Source: Monilinia fructicola
Taxonomy: Eukaryota; Ascomycota; Leotiomycetes; Helotiales; Sclerotiniaceae
Reading direction: 5' to 3'
Assembly: GCA_008692225.1 (NCBI GenBank)
Contig: VICG01000010.1
Span: 992,001-1,056,000, forward strand
Length of the DNA stretch: 64,000 nt
A program made the position numbers and the translations under genes. Shown here piece after piece: positions 36,681-48,319 of the stretch. The notes under the pieces are model-generated. The model worked only from the letters and a program-made list of their open reading frames with translations, made no database searches and was not told the origin of the DNA. Each line of letters begins with the position of its first letter. Positions within the stretch are counted from its first letter, which is position 1.

Positions 36681-38491
36681 ACGATGGGAATCATTGATGT
36701 ATGATGAGAGTTTTAGGTGTAACAATGTGGTCTGTCATTTCTGGGAGTTTTTCTTTGCTACGGTTCAATCCCTTCGACCATCGAGTATGCTAGAATGGGT
36801 TCTTCAATTTTTTTTATCTTGTACTAGGGTTCATCAAGGGGGAGTCGAACGGTGCTGCATCAGGTTGCATTTTACATATTTTGTAGCGGGGTGTTCACGA
36901 TCATAAGATTCCCCATACGCGTTGTTGCAATTGTGGAAGTTGCAGCAGAAGCTGGAAAGGAGAGGGTAGCATTTGGCATGGTGTTATTGATGAACTTTCT
37001 TTTCGTGCCCTTTGGTGTTTTTACAATCTTTTCTTTCTTTTTCTCTCTCTTTTTTTTCGGGCATCTGGCGTACTTTTGCGACTTCGAGAGTGCAAGCTGG
37101 CTGGCCTACAAGAGTTCATACTTATCACGTATGATCGATGATTTGAGTACTACTACAATTAGTCTGGGTAAACGGGATGGATCACATGCATAGCACGTAA
37201 AAGAGGGGATGGAAAAGGCGTCGGAACGTTTCGTCACTCATCTGGGCATCTACACGGAAGAAAATCACTGTGTAATGGATGGCATATCAAATTCAAGGCG
37301 ATGTGTTTAGCTCGGCATACACTCTCAACAATGGGCGTTTCTGGCATTTAAGGAGTGGAATTATTTCCTATTTCGTTAGATTTCTCTTACGAAGAGTGAT
37401 CCTTACATTTTTGTTAATGTTCGGTTTGCTTTCCAGGTAGCGTTTTGGTATAAGGAAAAATATTGCATCTTTTATCATGAGCATCAAGATCTTGACCTTC
37501 ACCACTACATGAAACCAATAAACCTCTGAAAACATCAGACGAGAGTGTTGACTTACCGAGGTAAGTTTGCACATTGCCAAATCAGGCCAACAAGAACTGC
37601 AGGTGGGAGAAACTCTTTATCAATATCACAATAATATATATACCTAGGTAATTTAATTATTTATATCTCATGTGTATCAGAATTAGAAATACGAGAGGAA
37701 CGCTTAATCAAATAATAAATTTTGTTGATTTTATATCATCGTAGCTTACAAACCTAGGCAGTGGATGTATTTTCTATTTTCTACTTGCATTTACGAGCCA
37801 TAACGATTGAATTCTTGTTACAGCAGTAAATTGTTGAATTTACATTGTTCCACGAGTTCGTGCATCCGCTGTTAGCTACCTAGTACGTACCTCTCCATGG
37901 ATAGCCAAGACTTTTCTGCCGCCTTGAGGCTGCATACTCTGTACAAAGCACATTCAATTTTGTTCATGTGATATCAGACTTAGCATGGAACCTACCGGCG
38001 CTAATACATTTTCGCTTAATTTTTTTCCTGTGCTTAAGCTCTTCGTCAATTTGGCAGCAGAATTTTCTTCTTCCATCCGCAATCACTATGAGATACATAC
38101 GACGCAATTGTCCTCCACCGCAACAGATGCTGTGGTAGGAGGACTCTTCAATTGATGGTAAGCTTCTTCACTTTTCTTCTTCTGCACTGCTGCATTTAAT
38201 TCTATGATGAACATCGTGTCGCCCCTATCTTACCAATGAGCTTATGCTCCCGTGGTGATTAACCTGTCTTAACCAAACGGACTTTCTGATATTGCTTGCA
38301 ATCTTCTTCTCATTCTTAAACCTCTTTTTTTTCGAGAGAGATTAGATGCTAATTGCTTTGCAGACTTGGGTCATTGGTCTATAAATGCTTGGTTTGTCGC
38401 CTCGGTCCCACTCGTTGATGCGCCATCATCGATCTTGATTGAGCGTTCTGCGGTTTGTTGTTGCTACAATTTTTGACGACCTGCCGAAACG
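36681..38491. other. Intergenic, no gene seen
   Basis: 3' flank of the RNA-binding protein gene, then mixed AT-rich sequence with one TACCTAGGTA palindrome near 37640. No coding signal. Confidence 0.4.
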
Positions 38492-39085
38492 ATGGCATAT
38501 CAACTGTACGTTCCATATTTCTTATTTCTCCTTCCTCTCAAAATCGAGTTCAACCAAAGTACAGTGATGAACAAAACATGTACTATCAAATACAGATCAA
38601 CAATGACGAATAAACTGGTTCGATTACCTGATAGTACTTTGGTTGAACTCTTCTTCCATATCAATGAATACAATTTCTCAAATCTCTTGCTGACATTGGA
38701 TTTATAGAACTTTTAGAATTGCTCAACTTGCGCCACTTGAACACTTATCATATTGACAAGGTAATTACTTGCTCTATCTTTCCTGATTAAAATGGATAAT
38801 CACCCATTCGTCGATGATGCAAAAAACATTCCATGCTAAATCCGATAGACTTGTGTCTAATGCGGAAGACAACGTAGACTTTTCATCTTTCACCTGAGGC
38901 ACTCTTTCTATCAGCATACTCTTTTGAGATTCAATCTGCAAACCATATGCTAATACGTTTTAGCAGTTATCATAGATCTATTTGGGATATCATACGATGT
39001 TGCTTAGCACATGAATGGTGCCGAGGTAGTACAGGCAGAGGCAGAAGCAAAGAATGAACATGGAGCACAAAGTACATGCTTATTG
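38492..39085 (+). CDS. Possible fragmented gene of unknown function
   Basis: ATG at 38492 gives MAYQL, then a GTACGT donor and CAAAG acceptor lead into YSDEQNMYYQIQINNDE. After a slip, DSTLVELFFHINEYNF follows, and after another slip LKSLADIGFIELLELLNLRH up to a GTAATT donor at about 38761. Later pieces (HMNGAEVVQAEAEAKNEHGA) lie near 39010-39080. The pieces look like protein and are in order, but at least two slips are required and no family is recognised. It could equally be a decayed gene. Confidence 0.3.
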
Positions 39086-39254
39086 TGACGTCTTTGCATC
39101 CAATATTTTACTCGTAGGTATCAAGGCATCGATAGCAAAATTCTAGTTTCTTAATCCAAAATCCGTTTTGTCATGTTGTCAATCGAAAGTGAAAGTAAAC
39201 GTTATCAGAAGAGTGTAACCCAGATACGATGAATATATAGACTATCTACACTTG

Positions 39255-39540
39255 GACCTCGACCCCCTTGTGAGTGGCCAGTGGAAATTAGTAAGACTGA
39301 TATTGATTCATCACCAACATTGAACATCTGGAAAGCATACGTGATTGATCTCAAAGCTCCAAGTGGGTGTTTTTTTTCTCTTCATAATACTTCCCATATG
39401 GGAATCATGAAATCATGCAGAACAACATCGTCTTTAAGATTGTATCTTTCTCCAAAGAGAAGTATGTGAGACAGGTACTTGCATCCGGCTCCGGCGGCCA
39501 TGGGAGCGAGGAACGGCAGGGCAATCTGCTATTCCGCTGA
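39255..39540 (+). CDS. Possible two-exon coding fragment, unknown
   Basis: A protein-like frame, EWPVEISKTDIDSSPTLNIW then KAYVIDLKAP, ends at a GTGGGT donor near 39361. A CATGCAG acceptor near 39419 is followed by NNIVFKIVSFSKEKYVRQ and a stop near 39540. It may belong to the candidate at 38492. No family recognised. Confidence 0.28.
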
Positions 39541-41319
39541 TGACCTCGTTCACGACCAACCACGATAGATAGATACTGTGGCTCGACCCGGCCACCAGGT
39601 TCTCTGCTGGTTTAGGCCCATGGAGCAGAATAACTTAATTATCTTTGCCTTTTTCTTTTTTTTTCTTTTCCCCTTCCTCTTCTCTTCTCCATCGTCTTCG
39701 CCTTGGCTTCTTCTCATCTGCTCTTGGCTTGAAGACGCCTTTTGTTATGGGTATGGGGTATCATGCAGGGTTGGGTAGGGCGTCGGGTGTATGATAGGGG
39801 TGGCGGTACTGCGAGGGTAGACGGCACTTCAGCTTGTTGGAAGCCAGGGGGGTGGGGGAGTTGACCGCATTGGGTATGGGCGAACGAGCGGAAGACGGCA
39901 GGAGAATCCTGGTGCGCTTTTCACTTTTCACGTGGGCGTCGTGCGCAAGTCTTTTCTACCGGAGGAGGCATGTCGCTTCGAGGGTACGCAGATGCGGCGG
40001 CGTCGGTGGCTTTGGGGGCGTGGGGGGGTTCTGCGTCTGGTGGTTGTTCGGGGTGGTGGGTCATGTGCGTTGTTGGGCTTCGAACGTTTATGCTTGTGGG
40101 TATGTGTTGTGTTGTGCTGTGTTGTGCTGTGCTGTGCTGTGCTGTGCTGTGCTGTGCTGTGCTGTGTTGTCTTCATGCTTGTTCCTTGGGGAGCTCGGGG
40201 TCGCGGGGGAAATGGGGACCTTGAGGGTTTGGGGCGGGGGATATTGGTGGGGGGTATGATATGGCACGGCACGGTGGGCCTGGGGGGGGTTGGATTGAGT
40301 GAGTGAGTGAGTGAGTGATTCCCGAGGGCCACTCTCCCTCCCCACTCTCCCTCACGATCCGTCGTTCTCCGCCCCTCCACACTCCCCCCATCCCCAACCC
40401 GTCAGCCGCGTGCATGGCCCACGCATACGTTCGCGCCCACCGCCTCTCATCCCACGTTTACGAAATACCCACGAGCCATCGATCGCGAGGTGACGGACGT
40501 ATCGCGATGGCCGCGGTGCAGTAGAGACGGGTGCGAGAGTCTGGCACTGCACCATGGATCTTTGTGCTGCGCGGTTATGGTTTAGGTGGATGGTGGGTTA
40601 GGAGGTGATATCAGGAGTAGGGAGTAGGGAGTAAGGCTTCCAGCGCCGAATTCCTTGTAGGGAGATCCTGGTGTGACATGTCCTGGGAAGGTGCGCTTGT
40701 ACTTGGCGATATATGTGGATGGATGGGTGCATGAACGTGAGATATGGTTTGCCTCATTTAAATTCCCATTATACTTTTAGAGCGTTGGCATATCTGGGGG
40801 GCTGGGCGTGACTCTGGCGGCGAGTTGCTCGCGCGCTGGATTCGGTCTGGGTTCTGTCTGGTTCGTGTTGAGTTTTGGGGATGTTGGATGTGGATCATGT
40901 GGTGTAAGATGTAGGTTTAACACAATTGCTATTGATGATGACGACGATGACGATGATGCGAGGCTCGGGTTACAAGGCACTGTGATGAAGGAGGGGACGT
41001 CTGGTTTGAACACAGAATCGTAAGGTTGGCTATGGTTGAACAAAGCTTCATTATCATAATTACAAAAATTGTCTATATATATATTCCCAAAATCTCGGCC
41101 CAAATTCCAGACTTCTCTCCTCTTCTTTTTCCTTAACAAGTGTAGGTATCCTTCCATTCTCATATCCTTCCGTCCGTCCCTTCCAATCTTGACGCCCGCC
41201 CAGTATTAAATCAAAGTGGGAATGTAGATGTAGAGCACGTTAGACTTTCGATCTTTCCATCCAGCCCTCACGCTTCTACCGCTGTATAATTATTCGAGAA
41301 ACGCTAGTCCCCCTTTCGG
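39541..41319. other. Intergenic; G/T-rich with microsatellite
   Basis: No gene recognised. The plus strand is strongly G-rich from 39770 to 40290 and C-rich from 40320 to 40480, and it contains the (GTGCT)n array at 40103-40170. Overlapping open frames on both strands are compositional artefacts. Confidence 0.45.
40103..40170. repeat. Pentanucleotide repeat (GTGCT)n
   Basis: About 13 copies of TGTGC/TGTGT units. Confidence 0.9.
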
Positions 41320-42427
41320 CTAATCCTGGCTCGTGCTGAAATAATACTCATCCCACAACCACAAATAATCCTCCACCACTCCCCCGAGGAAACTCGGCAA
41401 GCGATTACTAGTTCTATGCAACCACCCCTTTGTGACGTTCTCATAAAATGCACCACGCAATGCCCACCATCCCATGGCCCATCCCCTCTTGTTCCACTGC
41501 TCCTTCTCTAGGGGTGTCGTCCTGTAATTCTCACTGCGGAGTTGGCGTGCAGCATATTCGATACTGAGGCCGATGGCCCATGGTTTCCAGGACTTCGGGT
41601 TCTTCCGGTAGTGGGCAAGGGCGATGGCGTAGATGACAGGTTGGAGGATATGCATGTATTCTGCATATTGGGAGGGGAGAGTCAGGGGTTAAGAAGCGAG
41701 ATCGGCGCTTTGATATCGTCCGCAACAAGAACCTTGGAGAGGAGATAGTTGGAGATATCGCTTGGGTTTGGGAGGTTTGGCAGTGTGAGACCCGTTCTCT
41801 TCAGTTTGTATTCTTTGCCCGCGCGATTTTTGCGAAGCTTTTCTTCCTCTCTCAGGGCTGCTGAGTCGTCGGTGTCGAGCCAAGGGGTATTTCCTCGGTC
41901 TCTGAGAGAGATTCTTCGGGTATGATATCGCGTTCAGGGAGGGGTGGGGTGACGAGTGGCCGTCCCTTGGTGATTCTTAAGAGGAGCAGCTTACAAATGG
42001 CCTTGATGAATTCCAGGAATACTACAACTCTCCACCTAATCTTCTCTCCCTTTCTCTTCGCCATCATCTCCCATAATAATTCAGTATACTGTATCATGCT
42101 CAGCAACATGGCAATCCGTCTATACATCCTGTTGCCCTTCACCCAATACTTGGTATATCGGTTATGTGCATTTTGCCTAGGCATACCAGGGAGTTTGGAG
42201 AGAGCACGAGATAGAAGTGTATCATGGTAGAGAGATAGGAGCTGGATAGAAGAATGCAGAGATTCGGATGCAAGCTCGGCATCGCGGAACCGGCCGGGGA
42301 TTATATAAGTTAGAGAGCGTAGGGCTGATTCGATTTGAGTGACAGATGATTGATTTTTGAGGATGAAGTCAGAGTAGAGGTGTAGCGCATTGGGGATTTT
42401 CTCCCTCACGCTTTTTAGGGAGTCCAT
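41320..42427 (-). CDS. PEX16: Peroxisomal membrane biogenesis protein PEX16; frameshifted
   Basis: The product starts MDSLKSVREKIPNALHLYSD and contains SALRSLTYIIPGRFRDAELA, SIQLLSLYHDTLL, MLLSMIQYTELLWEMMAKRK and VVVFLEFIKAICKLLLLRIT. A charged linker is followed by YMHILQPVIYAIALAHYRKN, SWKPWAIGLSIEYAARQLRS and a C-terminal EDYLWLWDEYYFS. These are the hallmarks of fungal PEX16, an integral or peripheral peroxisomal membrane protein that recruits PEX3 and membrane proteins. About 365 residues result when two one-base slips are allowed: near 41880 (between IPLG and DTDDSAAL) and in the C run (plus-strand G run 41684-41687), where one base appears missing between LLNP and LTLPS. No introns are needed. 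The gene is divergent from the F-box/WD gene across 405 bases. Confidence 0.88.
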
Positions 42428-42832
42428 GATGGGTATAGAGTCATGAGATGTGGTGACTGTAGTGAGTGACTGTATCCTATGTTGAGAGATTGAAAGTTAA
42501 TCGCGGTTGTTGATTGTAAATGAAGGTTCCAAGGTTGAGTTTGAATATGGCGGTAGCCAGGGGCTGGATCTGGTTCATTTCATTTCGATTCTCAGCCTCG
42601 GCCCCAGATTGAACACGCACGTGAATCTTAGTGGTGGGGTCAGTGATAACCTAATAATAAGCTAGCTTCCGCGTCAGTTGCTTTTATCCCTGTTCTATGA
42701 AATCGATAAGGCGAGGCGCGATGCCGACTTACGAGATATAAGTATATTTGAAGTCGAGAGGCATAGTTTTCTCTCTTGTTATATATCTTCTTCCTCTTCT
42801 TCTGTTTCTGCTTCTTCTCTAAAGCATACATC
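42428..42832. promoter_or_regulatory. Bidirectional promoter region, PEX16 / F-box gene
   Basis: 405 bases separate the two start codons. Pyrimidine-rich tracts just before 42832 on the plus strand resemble fungal start regions. No specific operator was recognised. Confidence 0.4.
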
Positions 42833-44664
42833 ATGCCTAAACGTCGAAGATCAAGTACGTCTCAAAATGATCTACCAAAAACGAAGAAACATTGCCTTCC
42901 ACTGAACAGACGCGATCACATTTCTCATCTTTCCTCCGAGCTTCTCATCCGTATCCTTCACAACTTGCCAATTGAAACCCTCTTATCATGTCACTCTGTC
43001 TCTCAGCGCTTCTATACTCTCTCCCATGATTCCCAACTTTGGAAATCTTTATATTATTCTCGATTCGTGTTACCGCGCGCAATGCGCATACCGGGGATTA
43101 AGAACAAAGAGAAATTGGATAACGGGAAAGGCGCCGGAATACGGACGGAAGCTGGACATGAAAACGTAGATGGGGACAAATTTCGATTTAGTTCGAGGAG
43201 GAGTAGATGGTTGGATGAAGAGGGATTGAGGAGTAGAGGGATGGGAAAGAAACCAATTGGAAGAGACAGTATAAATTGAGACATAATTGGGCGAGGGGTG
43301 CTTGTGAGGTTAAGGAAATTGATATTGCAGAGAGAGGAAGTGCACCAAGTTTGTTGGTTAGATTGGCTGGGGGAGTGGTAATTACGGCTAGCAAGGAGGA
43401 AGGTTTAAAAGCTTGGGAGCTTAAAGGAAGAGAATTGATTACAGCTTGTGGATTGGCCGAGGGTGTAACACCTACTTGCTTGGCAGTTGACGAACAGGAT
43501 GGGGAGAAAGGAAGACTGGGAATTGTAATAGGATTTGAAGATGGATCTTGGGGAACTTGGGAGCTCGACGTGGGAGAGAGGTCATCGGTGAGGAAATACA
43601 GACACCCGCCGAGCAGTAATGGAATGTTAAGTGCGGTTGCTTACGCGCATCCATACATACTGAGCATTACGGAAGGACAACTTCTTTCGTTCTACACGCT
43701 CAATCCCGTTGGATCGATACAAGATTCTGACGATGATGATACTAAGGTCAATATACAAGAAAAAGAATCACAACCACGCCCATATCTCTTGACATCCCTC
43801 AAATCACACTCATCATGGCCACCACTTTCACTCTCTATACGTCTCACTCCTGCCACAATCATCGCCTCGATAGCTTACACACTCCCCACCTATCTAAGCG
43901 GCTACACGATCTCGATTCAAGAACTACACTTCGCCACTTCTCCGCTTTCAACCTCATCTCCCCCTACCCTAATAACGTCTCGCCTAACCACTTCATTCCC
44001 CTCTGGCTTCCACCCCCTAACCTCTTCTGCCCCTGTGTCCACCCCTCTACCCCGCCCAATCACCCTCTCCTACGCACACCCCTATATCCTTGCTACCCAC
44101 CCCGACAACACACTTTCCCTTTACCTCTGCACCAGTACCCATACTTCGCTTAGCCTTTCCCCGCCCCAAAAATTATTTGGTCATACGAGTTCGATTTCCT
44201 TCGCAAGTATTACTAGTAGGGGGAAGGCGGTGAGTGTTAGTGAGAGAGGAGGTGAATTGAGGGTTTGGGAGTTGGAACCGAGGATCTTCAAGGGGAAAGG
44301 AGATGGTGGAGGGGAAGAGAGAAGTGTAAGGGTTTTGGGGGAGGGGAAGAGACATGAAGAGGTAGCAGCTGGGGAGGTTGATAGAAAGTGCAATGATAGT
44401 GGAAGTAGAGAAGAGAATAGAGACAAGGGGAAGAAACTCTGGGTAGGCTTTGACGAGGAAATGGCTATAGTTTTGAAATCAAGCACTGAAGATTCAGGAT
44501 GCGAGTGTGAGGATGCGGACGATGGTAATGATCATGAGGCTGACGATAGGGTAGCGATTGGAAGGGGTAAGGGAATAGAAGCGGAAATGGGAATATACAG
44601 CAAAGATTGGTTATCTATGATTTTACATGACTTTGTATATATACACCAGCAAAACACACAATAG
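42833..44664 (+). CDS. F-box protein with WD40-like C-terminal repeats; frameshifted once
   Basis: Begins MPKRRRSSTSQNDLPKTKKH, then a typical F-box (ISHLSSELLIRILHNLPIET, SCHSVSQRFYTLSHDSQLWK) at about 27-80, which would bind Skp1 in an SCF ubiquitin ligase. From 43276 on, 462 codons form a beta-propeller-like region with repeated elements: LLVRLAGGVVITASKEEGLK, LGIVIGFEDGSWGTWEL, AVAYAHPYILSITEGQLLSFYTL, LFGHTSSISFASITSRGKAVSV and ELRVWELE. The F-box half and the propeller half are in different frames. The join near 43240-43262 needs one extra base, giving ...NWKRQYKLRHNWARG, a motif typical of F-box/WD proteins at the first blade. The C-terminus after about 44420 is low-complexity and may be imperfect. 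The target is unknown. Confidence 0.8.
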
Positions 44665-45318
44665 TCTCTTACAGATATATCAAAACTCGCCCAATACATA
44701 TAGAAGATAAAAGAGCTACAAAAATACCTCCCTAGAGATCTGTTCTCTCTTCCCAAATCCCCATATCCCAGGATCCAAATCTCGCAAAGCTCCAAGTTGA
44801 CAACAAACTCATGACATAGCCGCCGACCTGTACTCCCCAAAAGTCCCTATCCTCACCCTACTTGCCCCAATTGAAACCCCCACATACGAACCGAGAAAGT
44901 AATGTCATACCGCATCAACCATCTCTCCCGTTTTTGAATGTGAATGAAACGCATGGACAAATCAGCGCGAGAATCTTGCGAAAGCCCCGAATCCGACATG
45001 TCAATCTTCGGAGCCTGCTGGGCACTCATAAGCATATCTATCTATCTATCGATCGATCGATCCGACCTCATACCTCATACCTCATACCTCGACCCTACCA
45101 TCGATCTATCGAGACGCATTTCTGCATGCGTGTAAACAACCGTCTTCCCATTCCCCATGTATAACTTACGATTTACACCTGAATCGAACGCTAAATCTTG
45201 ATTGAAATCTAGATTAACAGCTCCTCAAGCCCCACAATCACAATCACAATAGCACTCCAGCACACTCCACCCCAAGTCATCACAATTCCGCTACTATCAT
45301 TCAATCTACCTACCCAAT

Positions 45319-45321
<3 letters not shown>

Positions 45322-45357
<36 letters not shown>
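45322..45357. repeat. (CA)n(TA)n compound microsatellite
   Basis: About ten CA units followed by about eight TA units. Confidence 0.9.
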
Positions 45358-45702
45358 AAGTCTTCAACCACCAACCCACGCACCCACCAAAACAACCAAT
45401 CAATCAAACAAACAAACAATAATCTATAGCATAACCAATAACCCACACCCACACCCCAATCCCCTCACAAACCCTCCTTTTCCACCCTCCACCCTCCACC
45501 CTCCACCCTCCACCCTTGCATACCCATCCACACCCACCCACACCAGCAACACCACAGACCCCTCCCAAGCCCCGACTCCCGACTCCCAACTCCCAACTCC
45601 CAACCCCAACGACGCCAAAAGCGTCAAAGCGTGATAAGGTAGGTAAGTCATGAACGGATCCCAGAGATTTGGGGAGAATTCAAAGGGGGGAAAGGGGGGT
45701 AG

Positions 45703-45803
45703 GAACTAGAACTAGAACTAGAACTAGAACTAGAACTAACCCTAAAACTAAAACTAACCCTAAAACCTAAAACCTAAAACTTAAAACCTAAAACCTAAAA
45801 ACT
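45703..45803. repeat. (AACTAG)n followed by degenerate (CCTAAAA)n, telomere-like
   Basis: Five to six AACTAG hexamers pass into AACCCTAAAACTAAAACTAACCCTAAAACCTAAAACC. Two copies contain CCCTAA, the C-strand unit of the usual fungal telomere, but most are CCTAAAA. Confidence 0.8.
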
Positions 45804-47104
45804 ACCCAGGTACTATACTCTACTGTACTGTAGTCAGTACCAGTACATACATACATACATATTCGCAACTGGAGATAACGTAATTGGAGCAGCTCGCTTG
45901 GATGCAGGGGCGCTTGTGCCGCGCTACGTATACGGGACGGGGCGGGGCGGCACGAAACGAGGTGAAACGAGAGGACGATTACTGTATAAGGGAGGGGAAA
46001 CTTAAAAATGGGTGCTGTGGATTCTGGAACTTGCCCAGGGACTTGCTGTAATAGAAGATGCTTTGGGACCATGCTAATTTATATTGGTAAGGTTTGACCA
46101 CGCAGGTTCGTTCAGTGGATTCAGCATGACAAGAATCAAGTAAAGTATAGGGTCCTCTAAATATATCGATTTCATTCTCCAACCCACCCCACATCACATC
46201 GACTAGCTAGTTACTTCGATAACGCAATGTGCACTGAACTACGGATCAAGACAGTTTCCTATCTATACCTATCGCCAACTCAATCGATCCGATACAAGAT
46301 AAATCAGCATGTCCGTGTCAAGGGCCATGTCATGCCATGCTCACTCAACCAACCAACTCAATCTAATACCATGCCGTTCCATGCGATGTATTCCCATCCA
46401 ATCAATTCCCATCCAGTCCATTCTGTCCCCATATGAATTCCCCAGCCAGCCAAACCACCCACCCTCAAGCCCAATGCAACCATTCCGCAAACAAAACCCC
46501 ATGCCCCCAACCACAAGACCATCCATAGCCTATGTAGAGTGAAGTAATATTCATATGAATCAAAAACGCCAATAGTATTCCCAACCATCCAGAAAACCAT
46601 GAATTCTTCAATGATATCAATCCTGTCTTGGAAAGAAAAAATCCATCCTCAGTGTTGAAGATCCTTCCAGACTTTAAAGTCAAAGAAAAGTAAAGAAAAG
46701 ACACGCTGGAACATTATGTCCCCCTGTCTGAAAGAAAAGAATAAACAAAGTAAAAAGTTGTCGTGAGAGAGGAGCTGGGTGGGCTCTCTTGGGTATCAAA
46801 GCAACCCGATGCAAAGATAATATGACGTTGATATGTATGTATGATATGCACCAGGCCGAAAATAAAACGAAATCAAATAAAAAAGTACCATATGCTTGCA
46901 GACCATAAGTTAAAAAGAAGAAGAATCTCGATATATGCGAATAACCGTCGCAATGCAGTTGAGAATAAGCAATGATTCTTGAATGAAAAAGGAAGGTAAG
47001 GTCGTAGTCGTAATCGTGTGTCGTATAAGGTATAGCGTACCCATAATTTCATAGTGGTGATGATGAGTGGCAAAACTTGATCGGTCGGCCAGAGCCATCT
47101 GGCT

Positions 47105-48319
47105 CTAAGCATACTTCTTGACCCAAGCCGGATTAAGCCAGCCGACTTTGTCAAATGCTTGCCAGAGTTTGCTAGCCTTATTAACGTCAATCTTACAAGC
47201 CTGCTGAGCATCGGTCTTCCTGAACTCCTTGCCGACTCTCAATGCCTCAATCCTCTTCATGAAGATTCGTCGTTTGGATGTAAGGTACGTTGCACAATCA
47301 AGACGGAGATTAGCTGCAAGAGAAACCTCATCAGGATGAAGAAGATGGACGTTTGGGTCATTTCGGAGATCAATCGGTGCTCCCTTCCAATCCACCTTCA
47401 ATGAATTGGGTTTGTTTGGAAGACTGGTAATTGGTGGGCAATAGTCGGGAAGATTTTCAAAATCTTTGTCCTCGCGAGCAACTCTCTTTACATCAGGGCC
47501 AGGAGTTCCTGAAGGTACCGTCCGAACTCCACGGGGCGTCTGAGTAGGTCGAGGAGGGCGTACTGTCTTTGTGACTCTCGTAGATGTATTGCCTAGTACT
47601 CTGGTAGCTCTGCTGACTGCAGGAGCAATGTTTGTCCACCGCCTAACACCGGATTGTAGTTCCCGATCTTCCCTAAGATAAACCATCTCTCTTCGCAACC
47701 AAAGTGCCGGATCCTTTGACATGATCTTGACAACTTGTGATTTGAATTCAAGAGCGAGCTCATACTCATCACGACGTGGAGGGGAGGCCTCTCGAAACAT
47801 GCTGGCTTTCCGTGCAGCAACATGGCCATCAACAACTCGGTGTGTAACAAGGGCGTCGTGATCATCGTCAAAAAGGGATACTTGAGTGGCAGATGCATTT
47901 TGATTATCGGTGAGTGGGTAGAGAATTGGATCGGTGATTGCTTGTGAACCAGCGGGTTCTTCGTCGCACCTGCCTTTGGTCTCTGGAGAGACGGGTGGCG
48001 AGATAGGAAACGTCGCACCAGGGATTGCGTGTAGCTTTCTCATTTTGGAGTCCATTGTGTATTCTTGATTTGCACTTGTGAAGCTATCGAGAGGAAGGGC
48101 TTCTGGGGGAGACATAAGAGTGTTTGCAATATCAAGTTGATTCTTACGTTCCATATTCATAGGTCGAATAGAGGTAGCAAGAATTGGTTTGATAGATTGA
48201 TTTGATTGTGTGGAAGTGGAGGTTGATGAATTGTTGAATGATTTTGTAAGAATTGGTGACTGTCTAAGATCGAAGGTAGTAGAAGGCTGTAGGATCGAGG
48301 TGAATGTTTTGTCATCCAT
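47105..48319 (-). CDS. SWIRM-domain protein, FUN19-like
   Basis: Intact 404-residue single-frame gene from the first ATG at 48319 (MDDKTFTSILQPSTTF). The frame is open a little further upstream without an ATG, so a 5' exon cannot be excluded. The N-terminal half is Ser/Pro/Thr-rich, with conserved-looking MSPPEALPLDSF and PGATFPISPPVSPETKG. The middle includes MFREASPPRRDEYELALEFK and WLRREMVYLREDREL. The C-terminal about 85 residues form a SWIRM domain (DEVSLAANLRLDCATYLTSK, FMKRIEALRVGKEFRKTDAQ, KASKLWQAFDKVGWLNPAWV). SWIRM is a helical domain of chromatin-associated proteins. A stand-alone C-terminal SWIRM following a disordered region matches yeast Fun19 and fission-yeast relatives linked to Ada/Laf complexes, so a nuclear chromatin role is inferred. 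Confidence 0.85.
   Translation of the reverse strand: MDDKTFTSILQPSTTFDLRQSPILTKSFNNSSTSTSTQSNQSIKPILATSIRPMNMERKNQLDIANTLMSPPEALPLDSFTSANQEYTMDSKMRKLHAIPGATFPISPPVSPETKGRCDEEPAGSQAITDPILYPLTDNQNASATQVSLFDDDHDALVTHRVVDGHVAARKASMFREASPPRRDEYELALEFKSQVVKIMSKDPALWLRREMVYLREDRELQSGVRRWTNIAPAVSRATRVLGNTSTRVTKTVRPPRPTQTPRGVRTVPSGTPGPDVKRVAREDKDFENLPDYCPPITSLPNKPNSLKVDWKGAPIDLRNDPNVHLLHPDEVSLAANLRLDCATYLTSKRRIFMKRIEALRVGKEFRKTDAQQACKIDVNKASKLWQAFDKVGWLNPAWVKKYA

Larger units (their letters stand above)
44665..47104. other. Convergent intergenic region with simple repeats
   Basis: Lies between the 3' ends of a plus- and a minus-strand gene. It contains GATC/TATC repeats (45038-45062), a (CA)n(TA)n tract (45322-45357), CCACCCTC repeats (45483-45515) and the telomere-like array at 45703-45803. 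No gene recognised. Confidence 0.5.

Noticed and set aside
39834..40380. Frames of 124-150 codons on both strands around the GTGCT array
   Set aside because: G-rich composition and the pentamer array open all frames; no conserved motif.
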